Below are positions 36,648 through 45,623 of a stretch of DNA of 64,000 bases, piece by piece (within the stretch, counting starts at the first letter, position 1; each line of letters begins with the position of its first letter). The position numbers and the translations under genes were made by a program. Under the pieces are notes generated by a model, which saw nothing but the letters and a program-made list of their open reading frames with translations, searched no databases and was not told the origin of the DNA. Source of the stretch: Burkholderia sp. WP9 (GTDB lineage Bacteria; Pseudomonadota; Gammaproteobacteria; Burkholderiales; Burkholderiaceae); NCBI RefSeq assembly GCF_900104795.1, contig NZ_FNTG01000001.1, forward strand, positions 2,976,001 through 3,040,000. The letters run 5' to 3'.

Positions 36648-38537
36648 CTATCGCCCACGCCCTCCCGCATCGACCGTTTCCACCTGTTCCGGCGCCTCAC
36701 TTGCGCGCTGCTGCTGCAAAGCCCACATCTGCGCGAACAGGCCGTTTGCGCGCAACAACTCCGCATGCGTGCCGCGCTCGACGATACGCCCTTTGTCCAT
36801 CACGATGATCTGCTGTGCATGCACGACGGTCGAAAGCCGGTGCGCGATGATCAGCGTGGTGCGCTCGCGGGCGATCAGATCGAGCTCGTGCTGAATGGCG
36901 CGCTCGGAACGTGAATCGAGCGCCGAGGTCGCTTCGTCGAACAGCAGGATCGGCGGATTCTTGAGGATGGTCCGCGCAATCGCCACGCGCTGCTTTTCAC
37001 CGCCCGACAACTTCAGACCGCGCTCGCCGACCGGCGTCTCATAGCCCTTCGGCAGCCCCTCGATGAACTCGTGGATATGCGCCGCGCGCGCCGCCGCGAT
37101 CACTTCCTCGCGCGTCGCCGACGGCCGGCCGTAAGCGATGTTGTAATAGATCGAGTCGTTGAACAGCACCGTATCCTGCGGCACGATGCCGATCGACGCG
37201 CGCAGCGAATCCTGCGTGACGTCACGAATATCCTGACCGTCGATGGTGATCGCGCCGCCCGTCGCGCGGTCCAGATCGTAGAAGCGGAACATGAGCCGCG
37301 CGAGGGTCGACTTCCCCGAGCCGCTATGGCCGACCACCGCCGTCGTGGTCCCCGCCGGAATCGTGAAGCTCACGTCGTGCAGAATCTGGCGCGCCGGCTC
37401 GTACGCGAAATTCACATGTTCGAAGCGCACCTGCGCACCGTTCACGCGGAGCGCGGGCGCACCGTCCACGTCCGGCACTTCCTGCGCCGCGCCGAGCAGC
37501 GTGAACATGCGGTCCATATCGGTGAGACTCTGCTTCAACTCGCGGTACACCACGCCGAGAAAATTCAGCGGAATATAAAGCTGCAGCATGAATGTGTTGA
37601 TCAACACCAGATCGCCCAGCGTGAGACGCCCGGCCATCACGCCTTGCGTGGCGCGCCACAGAATGAACACCAGCCCCGTACCGATGATCGCCTGCTGCCC
37701 GAAATTCAGCGCCGACAGCGAGCGCTGCGACTTGATCGCCGCCGTGCGATAGCGCTTCAGGTTTTCGTCGTAACGGCTCGCTTCCCACTCTTCGTTGCCG
37801 AAATACTTGACCGTCTCGTAGTTCAGCAGCGAATCGATCGCGCGTGAATTCGCCTTCGAATCGAGATCATTCATGGTGCGGCGAAAATGCGTGCGCCACT
37901 CCGTCACTTTCACCGTGAAGACGATGTACACCGCGAGCGCGATGAACGTGACCACCGCGTAATACGCCTCGTATTTGACGACGAAAAAGCCGAGCACGAG
38001 GCCGACTTCGACGAGCGTCGGCAGAATGCTGTACAGCGAATACGAGATCAGTTGCGTGATGCCGCGCGTGCCGCGTTCGATATCACGCGACATGCCGCCC
38101 GTCTGTCGTTCGAGATGAAAGCGCAGCGACAGCGCATGCAGATGGCGGAACACTTTCAGCGCTAGTTGGCGCACCGCGCTCTCGGTCACCTTCGAGAACA
38201 GAATCTCGCGCAGTTCGGTGAACAGCGACGTGGACAACCGCACCACCGCATACGCGACCACCAGCAGGCCGACGCCGCCCAGCAGAACGATGGCCGGCGA
38301 ATCGTTGGCGCGGCCGAGCGCGGTGAGATGCTGCACCGAGGCGAGGCTGTCGACGATCCGCTTCATGACGATCGGCACCCCCAGATTGGCGACCTTCGCG
38401 CCGATCAGGCAGCTCAGCGCGAAGGCGACTCGCCATTTATACGTGGCGAGGTACGGCAGCAGCGAAAGAATCGTCTGCCAGTCGTTGCGCGGCTGGGTGG
38501 AGATCGGAGAAGGTTCGGACGAGGGTGAGCGGCGCAT
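36648..38537 (-). CDS. ABC exporter, Atm1/HMT type (fused permease-ATPase)
   Basis: A 629-residue half-transporter. Six transmembrane helices (about residues 35-335) contain the Atm1-type loops RFHLERQTGGMSRDIERGTRGI and NYETVKYFGNEEWEASRYDENL. The nucleotide-binding domain has Walker A GHSGSGKST, signature LSGGEKQR, Walker B ILLFDEATSALD and the switch histidine in IIAHRLSTV. This branch exports glutathione- or heavy-metal-linked compounds, including the mitochondrial iron-sulfur exporter Atm1. The start at 38537 was chosen because the preceding residues are low-complexity. It converges with murU. Confidence 0.92.
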   Translation of the reverse strand: MRRSPSSEPSPISTQPRNDWQTILSLLPYLATYKWRVAFALSCLIGAKVANLGVPIVMKRIVDSLASVQHLTALGRANDSPAIVLLGGVGLLVVAYAVVRLSTSLFTELREILFSKVTESAVRQLALKVFRHLHALSLRFHLERQTGGMSRDIERGTRGITQLISYSLYSILPTLVEVGLVLGFFVVKYEAYYAVVTFIALAVYIVFTVKVTEWRTHFRRTMNDLDSKANSRAIDSLLNYETVKYFGNEEWEASRYDENLKRYRTAAIKSQRSLSALNFGQQAIIGTGLVFILWRATQGVMAGRLTLGDLVLINTFMLQLYIPLNFLGVVYRELKQSLTDMDRMFTLLGAAQEVPDVDGAPALRVNGAQVRFEHVNFAYEPARQILHDVSFTIPAGTTTAVVGHSGSGKSTLARLMFRFYDLDRATGGAITIDGQDIRDVTQDSLRASIGIVPQDTVLFNDSIYYNIAYGRPSATREEVIAAARAAHIHEFIEGLPKGYETPVGERGLKLSGGEKQRVAIARTILKNPPILLFDEATSALDSRSERAIQHELDLIARERTTLIIAHRLSTVVHAQQIIVMDKGRIVERGTHAELLRANGLFAQMWALQQQRASEAPEQVETVDAGGRGR

Positions 38538-38821
38538 GGGGATCGGCTGGGGAGAGTGTGGAAAGGCCGGAGTTCGCAGCGGCGCGCCGACCGCCGCATG
38601 CCGACCCGGCACACTGCATTTTGTCGCGCGACCCGGCTGGGCGCTTTCCCGTACAATTCCTGATCTTTCTATTGTCGCAGAAGCCGGCTGGCGCCGCTTT
38701 TCATGGGTTGTCCGGCCGTAGGTGGCACGTTAGCCGCGCGGTGCGTGCCGTACCGTTGTCGTGAATTGCCCCGCCCGCTGGTCCAGCCGACCGAACCAAC
38801 ACGTTTCTCAAGGGTGCCCCG

Positions 38822-39217
38822 ATGACCGATCTTCTTCAACTCCCGCAAAAGCACTGCGCGCTGCGCGTGGTGCCGCAGCCTTCGGATGCGAACGTCCACG
38901 GCGACGTGTTCGGCGGCTGGATCATGGCGCAAGTGGACATTGCCGGCTCGATCCCGGCAAGCCGCCGCGCCAACGGGCGGGTGGCGACCATCGCGGTCAA
39001 TTCGTTCGTGTTCAAGCAGCCGGTGTTCGTCGGCGATCTGCTGAGCTTTTACGCGGATATCGTCAAGACGGGCAATACCTCGGTCACCGTCGAGGTCGAG
39101 GTCTACGCGCAGCGCATGAGCCTGACCGAAGACCTCGTGAAGGTCACCGAAGCCACGCTGACCTATGTCGCGACAGACAGCGACCGGCGTCCGCGCGCGT
39201 TGCCGGCGCTGGATTGA
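38822..39217 (+). CDS. Acyl-CoA thioesterase, YciA-like hotdog fold
   Basis: A 131-residue hotdog-fold thioesterase. The family block HGDVFGGWIMAQVDIAGSIPA holds the catalytic aspartate, followed by VNSFVFKQPVFVGDLLSFYADIVKTGNTSV. YciA enzymes hydrolyse a wide range of acyl-CoAs and are thought to recover CoA. AAGGG lies about 6 bases before the ATG. It is monocistronic with its own terminator. Confidence 0.92.
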   Translation: MTDLLQLPQKHCALRVVPQPSDANVHGDVFGGWIMAQVDIAGSIPASRRANGRVATIAVNSFVFKQPVFVGDLLSFYADIVKTGNTSVTVEVEVYAQRMSLTEDLVKVTEATLTYVATDSDRRPRALPALD

Positions 39218-39236
39218 GCGGCTCGCGGTAAACGAA

Positions 39237-39268
39237 AAACGAGGCGCTTTTAGCGCCTCGTTGTCTTT
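39237..39268 (+). terminator. Rho-independent terminator after the thioesterase gene
   Basis: Stem ACGAGGCGC / GCGCCTCGT with a 5-base loop (TTTTA), followed by TGTCTTTT, 20 bases after the stop. Confidence 0.82.
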
Positions 39269-39320
39269 TGGCTTCGGCTTTGGCTTCTACCTCGGCTGCA
39301 CCGTCATGCGCTGAACCTGC

Positions 39321-39656
39321 TTACTGGCTCGCCGCCGCGCCGATTCCCGCCTTCTTCTGCGCGTTCTGAATATCGTTCGGATAGTTCGGATCGTTACGCG
39401 ACGGCTGATAGCCGTTGGCCTCCAACTTTTTCAACTCGGCGTTTTTCTTCGCCCGCGCCTGTTTGCGCGCGGCCTTGCGCTCAGCCTTGGTGGACGGAGC
39501 CGCTTTCGATGCGGCCGACGGTATCGCCGCGTCGGAATCGTTCCCCGCCGGGCCACCACCGCCGCCGCTTTGGGCGAACGCCGGCGCGGCACACGCCACG
39601 CTCAATACAACCGATGCCAGCAACACAGACAGTTTCTTTGCAGGTGACGACGTCAT
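39321..39656 (-). CDS. DUF4148 domain secreted protein
   Basis: A 111-residue exported protein typical of Burkholderia-group genomes. It has a signal peptide (AKKLSVLLASVVLSVACAAPAFAQ) and a mature part with a Lys/Ala/Arg-rich helix (KAERKAARKQARAKKNAELKKLEANGY) leading into the DUF4148 end motif YPNDIQNAQKK. GGAGAG precedes the ATG. Members are small, abundant and of unknown function. The lone cysteine (Cys22) does not form a good lipobox. Confidence 0.85.
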   Translation of the reverse strand: MTSSPAKKLSVLLASVVLSVACAAPAFAQSGGGGGPAGNDSDAAIPSAASKAAPSTKAERKAARKQARAKKNAELKKLEANGYQPSRNDPNYPNDIQNAQKKAGIGAAASQ

Positions 39657-39942
39657 TGTTCTCTCCAGTCGGATTGGCGAATAGTCGATGGCGAAACGCC
39701 CATCACCCGGTGCAAGCAGCGAAAGGCGGGCGCAACGCCACGTGAATCGGTGCTTCGTGGTTCCCAGCGCGGTCTGAGATGGGAAACATCAATATATCCG
39801 ACGAGGCGCTTTTCGAAAACGTCGTTGCAAGCGTCGCATTTTCGAAACGCCAGCGTCGAAGGCGGTGCGTCGAAGCCCGCGCATCACTGCCCACGCATCA
39901 GAGCCCAGGCGTCATGGCCTGCTCAGCGCGAACCCGCGCGGG

Positions 39943-40875
39943 CTAACCGGCACGATTCGCCACCACCGCTGCCCCGCTACCGCGCAGGTAGACGTCGACC
40001 TGCCCTTCGATCCACTGCGCGAAATGCGCCTGCGAGGCATCGAGAATTTCGCGTTGCTGCCACACCAGCCAGTACGGGTAACGATAGGGCACGCGAATAT
40101 CGGTGATCTGCAGCAGTTCGCCCCGCGCCAGCGCATTCGCGACCAGGCTGCGCCGTTCCAGCGCGACACCCTGGCCATGCAGCACGGCGCCGATCACGAT
40201 ATTCGAATCGTTCGCCGACAGCACCACGGCCCCGTCGGCCGGTTCCGCCACCTGCGCCGCCTGACACCAGTCATGCCACGGTGTATCGGGACTCGAGATT
40301 AACGGACAGGCCATCACGTCCAGGGCGGTGACGGGAAAGCGGCCGTTCGGCGCGAGCGCGAAATGGGGCGCGGCGACCACCACCATGTCGTCGTCGAACA
40401 GCTTCTGTTGCGCGACGTCGGGCCAATGCCCCTGCCCCATGCGGATGCCGATATCGCTCACGCCCTGGCGGAAATCCTCCACCTGCAAACTCGTCATCAG
40501 CCGGATCCGGTAGTACGGATGCGCCTCGCGAAAGCTGGCGAGGCGCGGCACGAGCCAATGCTGAGCGAACGACGGCAAGGTCGTGATCACCAGTTCGCTT
40601 TCGTGCGGGCGGGCCTGCGCACGGCGCGTGGCATGCGTGATGTCGCGCAGCGCCATGCGGATGTCGAGCGCGTAGAGCCGCCCTTCCTCGGTTAGCCGCA
40701 GCCCGCGCGCCTCGCGCATGAAGAGCGCGACGCCCATCGAATCTTCCAGCACCTTGATTTGCTGACTCACCGCCGAATGCGTGACATGCAGTTCGCGCGC
40801 GGCTTGCGTCACGCCGCCCAGGCGGGCGACGGCTTCGAAGCAGCGTAGCGCGGTCAAAGGCGGGATTGGCTTCAT
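39943..40875 (-). CDS. LysR family transcriptional regulator (GcvA-like)
   Basis: A 310-residue LysR regulator. N-terminal winged helix-turn-helix LTALRCFEAVARLGGVTQAARELHVTHSAVSQQIKVLED, then a PBP2-type effector domain (VITTLPSFAQHWLVPRLASF..., typical of the GcvA-like group). It is divergent from a glutathione S-transferase gene, with 160 bases between them, so that gene is its likely target. The effector is unknown. Confidence 0.92.
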   Translation of the reverse strand: MKPIPPLTALRCFEAVARLGGVTQAARELHVTHSAVSQQIKVLEDSMGVALFMREARGLRLTEEGRLYALDIRMALRDITHATRRAQARPHESELVITTLPSFAQHWLVPRLASFREAHPYYRIRLMTSLQVEDFRQGVSDIGIRMGQGHWPDVAQQKLFDDDMVVVAAPHFALAPNGRFPVTALDVMACPLISSPDTPWHDWCQAAQVAEPADGAVVLSANDSNIVIGAVLHGQGVALERRSLVANALARGELLQITDIRVPYRYPYWLVWQQREILDASQAHFAQWIEGQVDVYLRGSGAAVVANRAG

Positions 40876-40881
40876 GTAAGA

Positions 40882-40907
40882 AATTCTGACGTAAATCGTC
40901 GTTAATT
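40882..40907. promoter_or_regulatory. Candidate LysR operator between lysR and gst
   Basis: The 26-base stretch bounded by AATT at both ends contains the dyad GACG-TAAAT-CGTC (40888-40900), 13 bases upstream of the LysR start. Position and AT-rich centre suit a LysR autoregulatory site, but the outer arms are offset by half a base, so support is moderate. Confidence 0.35.
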
Positions 40908-41035
40908 GTCGCTTTTTTTGCTGCCCGTAGATGCTTAATCTATTGGATCAAAGCGCCCTTGCCCCTTACAGACGGGGGGAACCGTGGGACCCGCGGAGCC
41001 GGGCGCCTCATGATAGATGTTCTAACGGGAATGAG

Positions 41036-41650
41036 ATGAAACTGATCGGAATGCTGGATTCGCCCTACGTACGCCGGGTCGCTATCTGCCTCAAATTGCT
41101 GAAGCTGGAGTTCGAGCACGAGGCGATCTCGGTGTTCCGCACCTATGACCAGTTCGCGAGAATCAACCCGGTCGTCAAGGCGCCCACGCTGATCGCCGAC
41201 AACGGCCAGACCGTGATGGACTCGACGGTGATTCTCCAGTACCTCGCCACGCTCGCCGGGCCGGACCAGCGGCTTTTCCCGACCCGGCCCGAGGCGGCAT
41301 TGCGCGCCGCCCATCTCACTGGACTCGCGCTTGCCGCGTGCGAGAAAACCGTGCAGATCGTCTACGAGCGCAATCTGCGTCCGCTGGAAAAGCAACATGA
41401 GCCATGGATCGACCGCGTAAGCACGCAGTTGTTCGCCGCTTACGCCGAACTCGAGCGCGACCTCGCGGCAACGGCGCTGCCGATCGAAGCCAACCAGTTC
41501 GATGCGGCCGACGTCACCGTGGCGGTGGCCTGGCAATTCACGCAGATGATGCTGCCAGGGACGGTGAGCAAGACCGACCATCCCTTCCTGCAGTCGTTTT
41601 CCGACATGGCGGAAGACCTGCCGGTTTTCCTGGACACGCCGGCACAGTGA
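41036..41650 (+). CDS. Glutathione S-transferase family protein
   Basis: A 204-residue GST. The thioredoxin-like N-terminal domain is MKLIGMLDSPYVRRVAICLKLLKLEFEHEAI with a serine (Ser9) in the catalytic position and VVKAPTLI before the cis-proline, then DSTVILQYL for glutathione binding; the rest is the helical C-terminal domain. The ATG at 41036 is preceded by GGGA and starts the conserved fold; an upstream frame adds 35 unrelated residues. It is divergent from a LysR regulator and ends 19 bases before the converging GGDEF-EAL gene. Confidence 0.9.
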   Translation: MKLIGMLDSPYVRRVAICLKLLKLEFEHEAISVFRTYDQFARINPVVKAPTLIADNGQTVMDSTVILQYLATLAGPDQRLFPTRPEAALRAAHLTGLALAACEKTVQIVYERNLRPLEKQHEPWIDRVSTQLFAAYAELERDLAATALPIEANQFDAADVTVAVAWQFTQMMLPGTVSKTDHPFLQSFSDMAEDLPVFLDTPAQ

Positions 41651-41669
41651 GCGCGCCGGGCGCGAACGC

Positions 41670-44600
41670 TCAAACCATCGCCAGTTCGCGCCCTACGCCA
41701 CCCTGCAGCAGTTCCGACATCGCGTCGGTCGACAACGGCTTCGCGAAGTAAAAGCCCTGCATCTCGTCGCATGCGCGCTCTTTCAGGAAGTCGAGTTGCG
41801 CGGACGTCTCCACGCCCTCGGCGATCACCTGCAATTTCAGCGAGTGCGCGAGCGCGATGATCGCCGAGGTGATGGTCTCGTCGTCGCCCGACACGCCGAT
41901 GTCGGAGACGAACGAGCGGTCGATCTTCAGGCGATCCACCGGGAAACGCTTCAGATAGCTGAGGCTCGAATAGCCGGTGCCGAAGTCGTCGATGGCAAGG
42001 CCGATGCCGAGTGCGTGCAGTTCGTTGAGCATCGACACGGCTTCTTCGGCGTTGCGCATGATGGTGCTTTCGGTCAACTCGAGTTCGAGATATTGCGGCG
42101 CGAGGCCGGTCTCGGCCAGTACCTGCATGACGAGCTTGGCGATATCGCGCTGCTGGAACACCCGCGCCGACAGGTTCACCGAGACACGCGCCGGCGGCAG
42201 GCCTTCGTCCTGCCACGCCTTGTTCTGCCGGCACGCTTCACGCAACACCCACTCCGAAAGCGGCCCGATCAACCCGCTTTCTTCCGCCACCGGAATGAAC
42301 GACGAAGGCGGCACGAGGCCGACTTCCGGATCGCACCAGCGCACCAGCGCCTCGGTGCCGACGATCTGTCCGCTCTCGATATCCACTTGCGGCTGGTAGT
42401 GCAGCAGAAACTGGTTGTCGCGCAACGCGCGGCGCAAACGCCGCTCGAGATTCAGGCGCGTGCCCGCGCTCGCGTTCATTTCCGGCTGATAGAACTGGAA
42501 CGTGTTGCGGCCCATGTCCTTGGCGCGATACATGGCGAGATCGGCCTTCTTCATCAGCGTTTCCGCATCTTCGCCGTCTTGCGGGAAGAGGCTCGCGCCC
42601 ATGCTGCAGCCGACATACAGTTCGGTGCCGTCGAGCCAGACCGGCTCGGAGATCGACACGCGCACGCGCTCCATCCACGCGATCAGCGACTGTTCGTCGA
42701 CGGTATCGGTCATCACGATCACGAACTCGTCGCCGCCGTGCCGCGCCACCGTATCGCTCGTGCGCGTGCAACGGGCGAGGCGCTCGGCAACCACGCTCAA
42801 CAAACGATCGCCGACACTGTGGCCGAGGCTGTCGTTGACGTTCTTGAAGCCGTCCAGATCGATGAACACGACCGCGACGCCCTTGTGATGCCGTTGCGCG
42901 ACAACCAACGCATGCTGCAGACGGTCGCGCAGCAGATTGCGGTTCGGCAGGCGCGTCAGGCTGTCGTAGTTGGCCTGATATTCGAGCTGCTCCTGATAGC
43001 GCATCAGGTCCGTCACGTCGTTGATCACGCCGATATGATGCGTGATCACCCCGTCCTGATTCGGCACCGGCGCGATGAAGAGCTGATTCCAGAACAGCGC
43101 GCCGTCCTTGCGATAGTTGCGCACCACCGCGCTGACCTCACGGTTCGCCGCGAGCGCCTGACGGATCAGCGCGACGCCTTCCTGGTCGCGGTCGTCGCGC
43201 TGTAGCAGGCGGCAATCGTGTCCGATCGCCTCGGCGGCGTCGTAGCCGGTAATGCGCATGAACGCGGGGTTCACGTACTCGATCAGATTGCCCGTGGGCG
43301 ACGGCGCCGTGATCAGAATCGCGTTGACGCTGGCATCGAGCGCGCGGCTTTGCAGACGCAAGGCCAGATCGGCGCGCTTGCGCTCGGTGATGTCCGTGTA
43401 TGAACCGAGCACGCCGATCACGCGGCCATCGCCGTCGGTGAACGGCAGCTTGCTCGTGACCGTGGTGCGATGCACGCCGTCGATCACCAGATCGACCTCG
43501 AAGTTCATCTTCGGCACGCCGGTGCTCACGACTTCCCGGTCATGGTCGCCCAGCAGGCTGGAGAAGTCGCGCCACGGCATGTCTGCGTCGCTCTTGCCCA
43601 CCACCTGCTCGGGATACGCGAGTCCGGCATCGCGCGCGAACGCCATGTTGCAGCCGAGATAGCGCGACTCCATGTCCTTCCAGAAAATGCGCTGCGGAAT
43701 ATTGTCGATCACCGCCTCGAGCATCTGGTTCGAACGTTGTGCTTCGGCTTCGGCGTTGATCTGGTCGGTGACGTCGTCGGCCAGCACGAAGAACGCGCCG
43801 CGGCCCATGAAGTTCAGCGCGTGATACGAAATGTCGGCGCTGATCGTCGAGCCGTCCTTGCGCCGGTGATGCCAGATGCCCGCCATAGTGCGGCCATGCT
43901 GGGTGGCGTCGCTGCGCTGCAAATGCGATTCGAGACGCGAGATTTCCGCTTGCGGCCGGATCTCGCGAATCGTCATGCCGAGAAATTCGCTTTCGGAATA
44001 GCCGTATTGCTGGATCGCGGCCGCGTTGACAGCGAGAAAACGCAGCGTCTCCCGATCGACGATGTACATCGGCACCGGATGTTCGTCGAACAGGCCGCGA
44101 AAGCGTTCGTCGTTGCGGCCGAGCGCGCGCACGCTGCGCAGCTTCTCGCGCGCGCTGTTTTCGCGAACGCCGAACGTGTAGATCAGCAGCACGCTGCCGG
44201 CCAGCATCGTCACGATCAGCAGGAACATGGCCCGCTGGGTTTCGCTTGCCGACGCCGCGAGCGAGGCCCGCAAGGCGCGGTTCTCCTCGCCGCGCAACGA
44301 GGCCAGCGCGGCTTCCACGCGATCCAGCCCGAGCCCGAGATGGGTGTAGGTCGAAGCCGCCCACGCGCGCGAGGCGTTCGGCGCGGCACCGGCGCTCCTG
44401 AGCAGCGCGTCGTCGATGTCGTGCTGCAACGCATGACTGTCCGCGCTCAGCCTGGCGAGCGCGTCGAGCATGGCGGGTTCGCCGGCAAATTCACTGCGCA
44501 GGTCGCGCTCCAGACGCGCAAGCGTCGTGACCATCGCGGCAGCGGAACCTGCCGGCGCGGACTCGCCCGACGCCTCGAAGCGGCCGAGCGCGGCGAGACC

Positions 44601-44780
44601 GCCGTCGAGCGCCGACTGGTAGGCGTCGAGGTTCTGGCGCACGCTCGTCGAACGCAGCATGCGCGCGTCCGCGTCGCGTTGGCCGCAAATCTGCGTGTAG
44701 GCGACGAACGCGTTCGCGCCGACCGCCGCGGCGACGACCGCGATGTTGATCAGCAGCCGCTTCGATAGAAAAGGAGTCAT
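41670..44780 (-). CDS. Membrane PAS-PAS-PAS(LOV-like)-GGDEF-EAL cyclic di-GMP protein
   Basis: A 1036-residue sensor. A helix at 9-28, a periplasmic helical region (29-183) and a second helix (184-203) anchor it. Cytoplasmic domains are PAS1 (about 224-338), PAS2 (351-465), PAS3 (472-592), GGDEF (605-765) and EAL (785-1030). The cyclase signature HGGDEF is intact (681-686), as are the phosphodiesterase residues in TEALVRW (809-815), ELTES and DDFGTGYSSL, so it could both make and break cyclic di-GMP. PAS3 resembles a flavin-binding LOV domain: GHDCRLLQ with Cys523, NYRKDG with Asn555 and FWNQL with Asn565, but Ile586 stands where LOV domains have Gln. It stands alone, converging with the GST gene. 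Confidence 0.93.
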   Translation of the reverse strand: MTPFLSKRLLINIAVVAAAVGANAFVAYTQICGQRDADARMLRSTSVRQNLDAYQSALDGGLAALGRFEASGESAPAGSAAAMVTTLARLERDLRSEFAGEPAMLDALARLSADSHALQHDIDDALLRSAGAAPNASRAWAASTYTHLGLGLDRVEAALASLRGEENRALRASLAASASETQRAMFLLIVTMLAGSVLLIYTFGVRENSAREKLRSVRALGRNDERFRGLFDEHPVPMYIVDRETLRFLAVNAAAIQQYGYSESEFLGMTIREIRPQAEISRLESHLQRSDATQHGRTMAGIWHHRRKDGSTISADISYHALNFMGRGAFFVLADDVTDQINAEAEAQRSNQMLEAVIDNIPQRIFWKDMESRYLGCNMAFARDAGLAYPEQVVGKSDADMPWRDFSSLLGDHDREVVSTGVPKMNFEVDLVIDGVHRTTVTSKLPFTDGDGRVIGVLGSYTDITERKRADLALRLQSRALDASVNAILITAPSPTGNLIEYVNPAFMRITGYDAAEAIGHDCRLLQRDDRDQEGVALIRQALAANREVSAVVRNYRKDGALFWNQLFIAPVPNQDGVITHHIGVINDVTDLMRYQEQLEYQANYDSLTRLPNRNLLRDRLQHALVVAQRHHKGVAVVFIDLDGFKNVNDSLGHSVGDRLLSVVAERLARCTRTSDTVARHGGDEFVIVMTDTVDEQSLIAWMERVRVSISEPVWLDGTELYVGCSMGASLFPQDGEDAETLMKKADLAMYRAKDMGRNTFQFYQPEMNASAGTRLNLERRLRRALRDNQFLLHYQPQVDIESGQIVGTEALVRWCDPEVGLVPPSSFIPVAEESGLIGPLSEWVLREACRQNKAWQDEGLPPARVSVNLSARVFQQRDIAKLVMQVLAETGLAPQYLELELTESTIMRNAEEAVSMLNELHALGIGLAIDDFGTGYSSLSYLKRFPVDRLKIDRSFVSDIGVSGDDETITSAIIALAHSLKLQVIAEGVETSAQLDFLKERACDEMQGFYFAKPLSTDAMSELLQGGVGRELAMV

Positions 44781-44978
44781 GGGTTCCGAACGTCAATCGT
44801 TCTGCGGGCGGGGAGCGCGCGGTCGATTTCGATGCATCGGGCCGCATCGATACGGATTTTCTTTACGCGCCAACCCATGGATAACGGCAGCGTTCGGAAC
44901 AGGTTGAGGGTGGCGAATGAAAAAAACGTGGCCGGCAACTCGTGGCCGGTGCGGTTGACCGACCGCAACCGGGCCGGT

Positions 44979-45012
44979 CGCACCTAGCCGGCCGCACCTA
45001 GCCGGCCGCACC
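44979..45012. repeat. Tandem 14-base repeat across the narM stop codon
   Basis: Two perfect copies of CGCACCTAGCCGGC (44979-44992 and 44993-45006) plus a 6-base partial third. The narM stop codon (44998-45000) lies in the second copy, so the last codons and stop have been duplicated into the 3' flank. Confidence 0.9.
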
Positions 45013-45474
45013 GAACTCCTTCATGGCCGGGACGAAGTCGTGGTTGGCCTCCGGCTTGCGCGACAGCTTGGCGAGCACGTAGCGCTTGAACGGATCGAGT
45101 TCGGCCCATCGGGCCACACCCGGCGCGACCATGCCGGCCAGTTGCGCCTGATGCGCGATGCCCTCCGGCACGCTATCCGTGCGGCGCCAGGCCGGCGCTT
45201 CCTCGGGCGTGAACCACTCCGGCTCGACGTTCGCATGGGTGCGCAGCATTTCGAACAGGGCGTGATCGAAGTTCGGCTCGATCTCCGCGTCTTCCTCGAC
45301 CGGGAAACGCGCCAGCAGCTTGCGGTCTTCCAGCGGCAGCAGTTGCCATTGTTGAAGCGAGATGCGCAGCCCGAACCGGTCGAGGTTGAAGCGCACCGAC
45401 ATCGGGATGTAAGTGAAATTCTCCGAAGACTCGACCTCGAAGTTGAACAGAAGCGGCGCTTCGTTGAGTCCCAT
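44998..45474 (-). CDS. Nitrate reductase-associated protein (NarM-like)
   Basis: A 158-residue protein matching the nitrate reductase-associated family (NarM in cyanobacteria, needed for nitrate reductase activity). Conserved pieces are FNFEVESSENFTYIPMSVRFNLDRFGLRISLQQW and WAELDPFKRYVLAKLSR. GAGGGACA precedes the ATG at 45474. It is divergent from fdhD, a molybdoenzyme sulfuration factor, which supports a role with a molybdenum enzyme, though none is encoded in the window. Confidence 0.82.
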   Translation of the reverse strand: MGLNEAPLLFNFEVESSENFTYIPMSVRFNLDRFGLRISLQQWQLLPLEDRKLLARFPVEEDAEIEPNFDHALFEMLRTHANVEPEWFTPEEAPAWRRTDSVPEGIAHQAQLAGMVAPGVARWAELDPFKRYVLAKLSRKPEANHDFVPAMKEFGAAG

Positions 45475-45623
45475 GACAGTGTCCCTCGTGGATGGCGGGC
45501 AACGCTCAAGCCCAGCTTGAGGTATTTTAGAACCTTATTCGCGCGACGGCGGCACGGCCTGGCGGCAACCCGCGAGCCCACCTGCCGCTCAGGCGCGCGC
45601 GGCATGGCAAAGGAGTGACAAGC

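Noticed and set aside
36511..36914. Open frames running through the 7-bp repeat
   Set aside because: The repeat has few stops by its nature. The frames continue antisense into the ABC exporter gene and have no conserved sequence.
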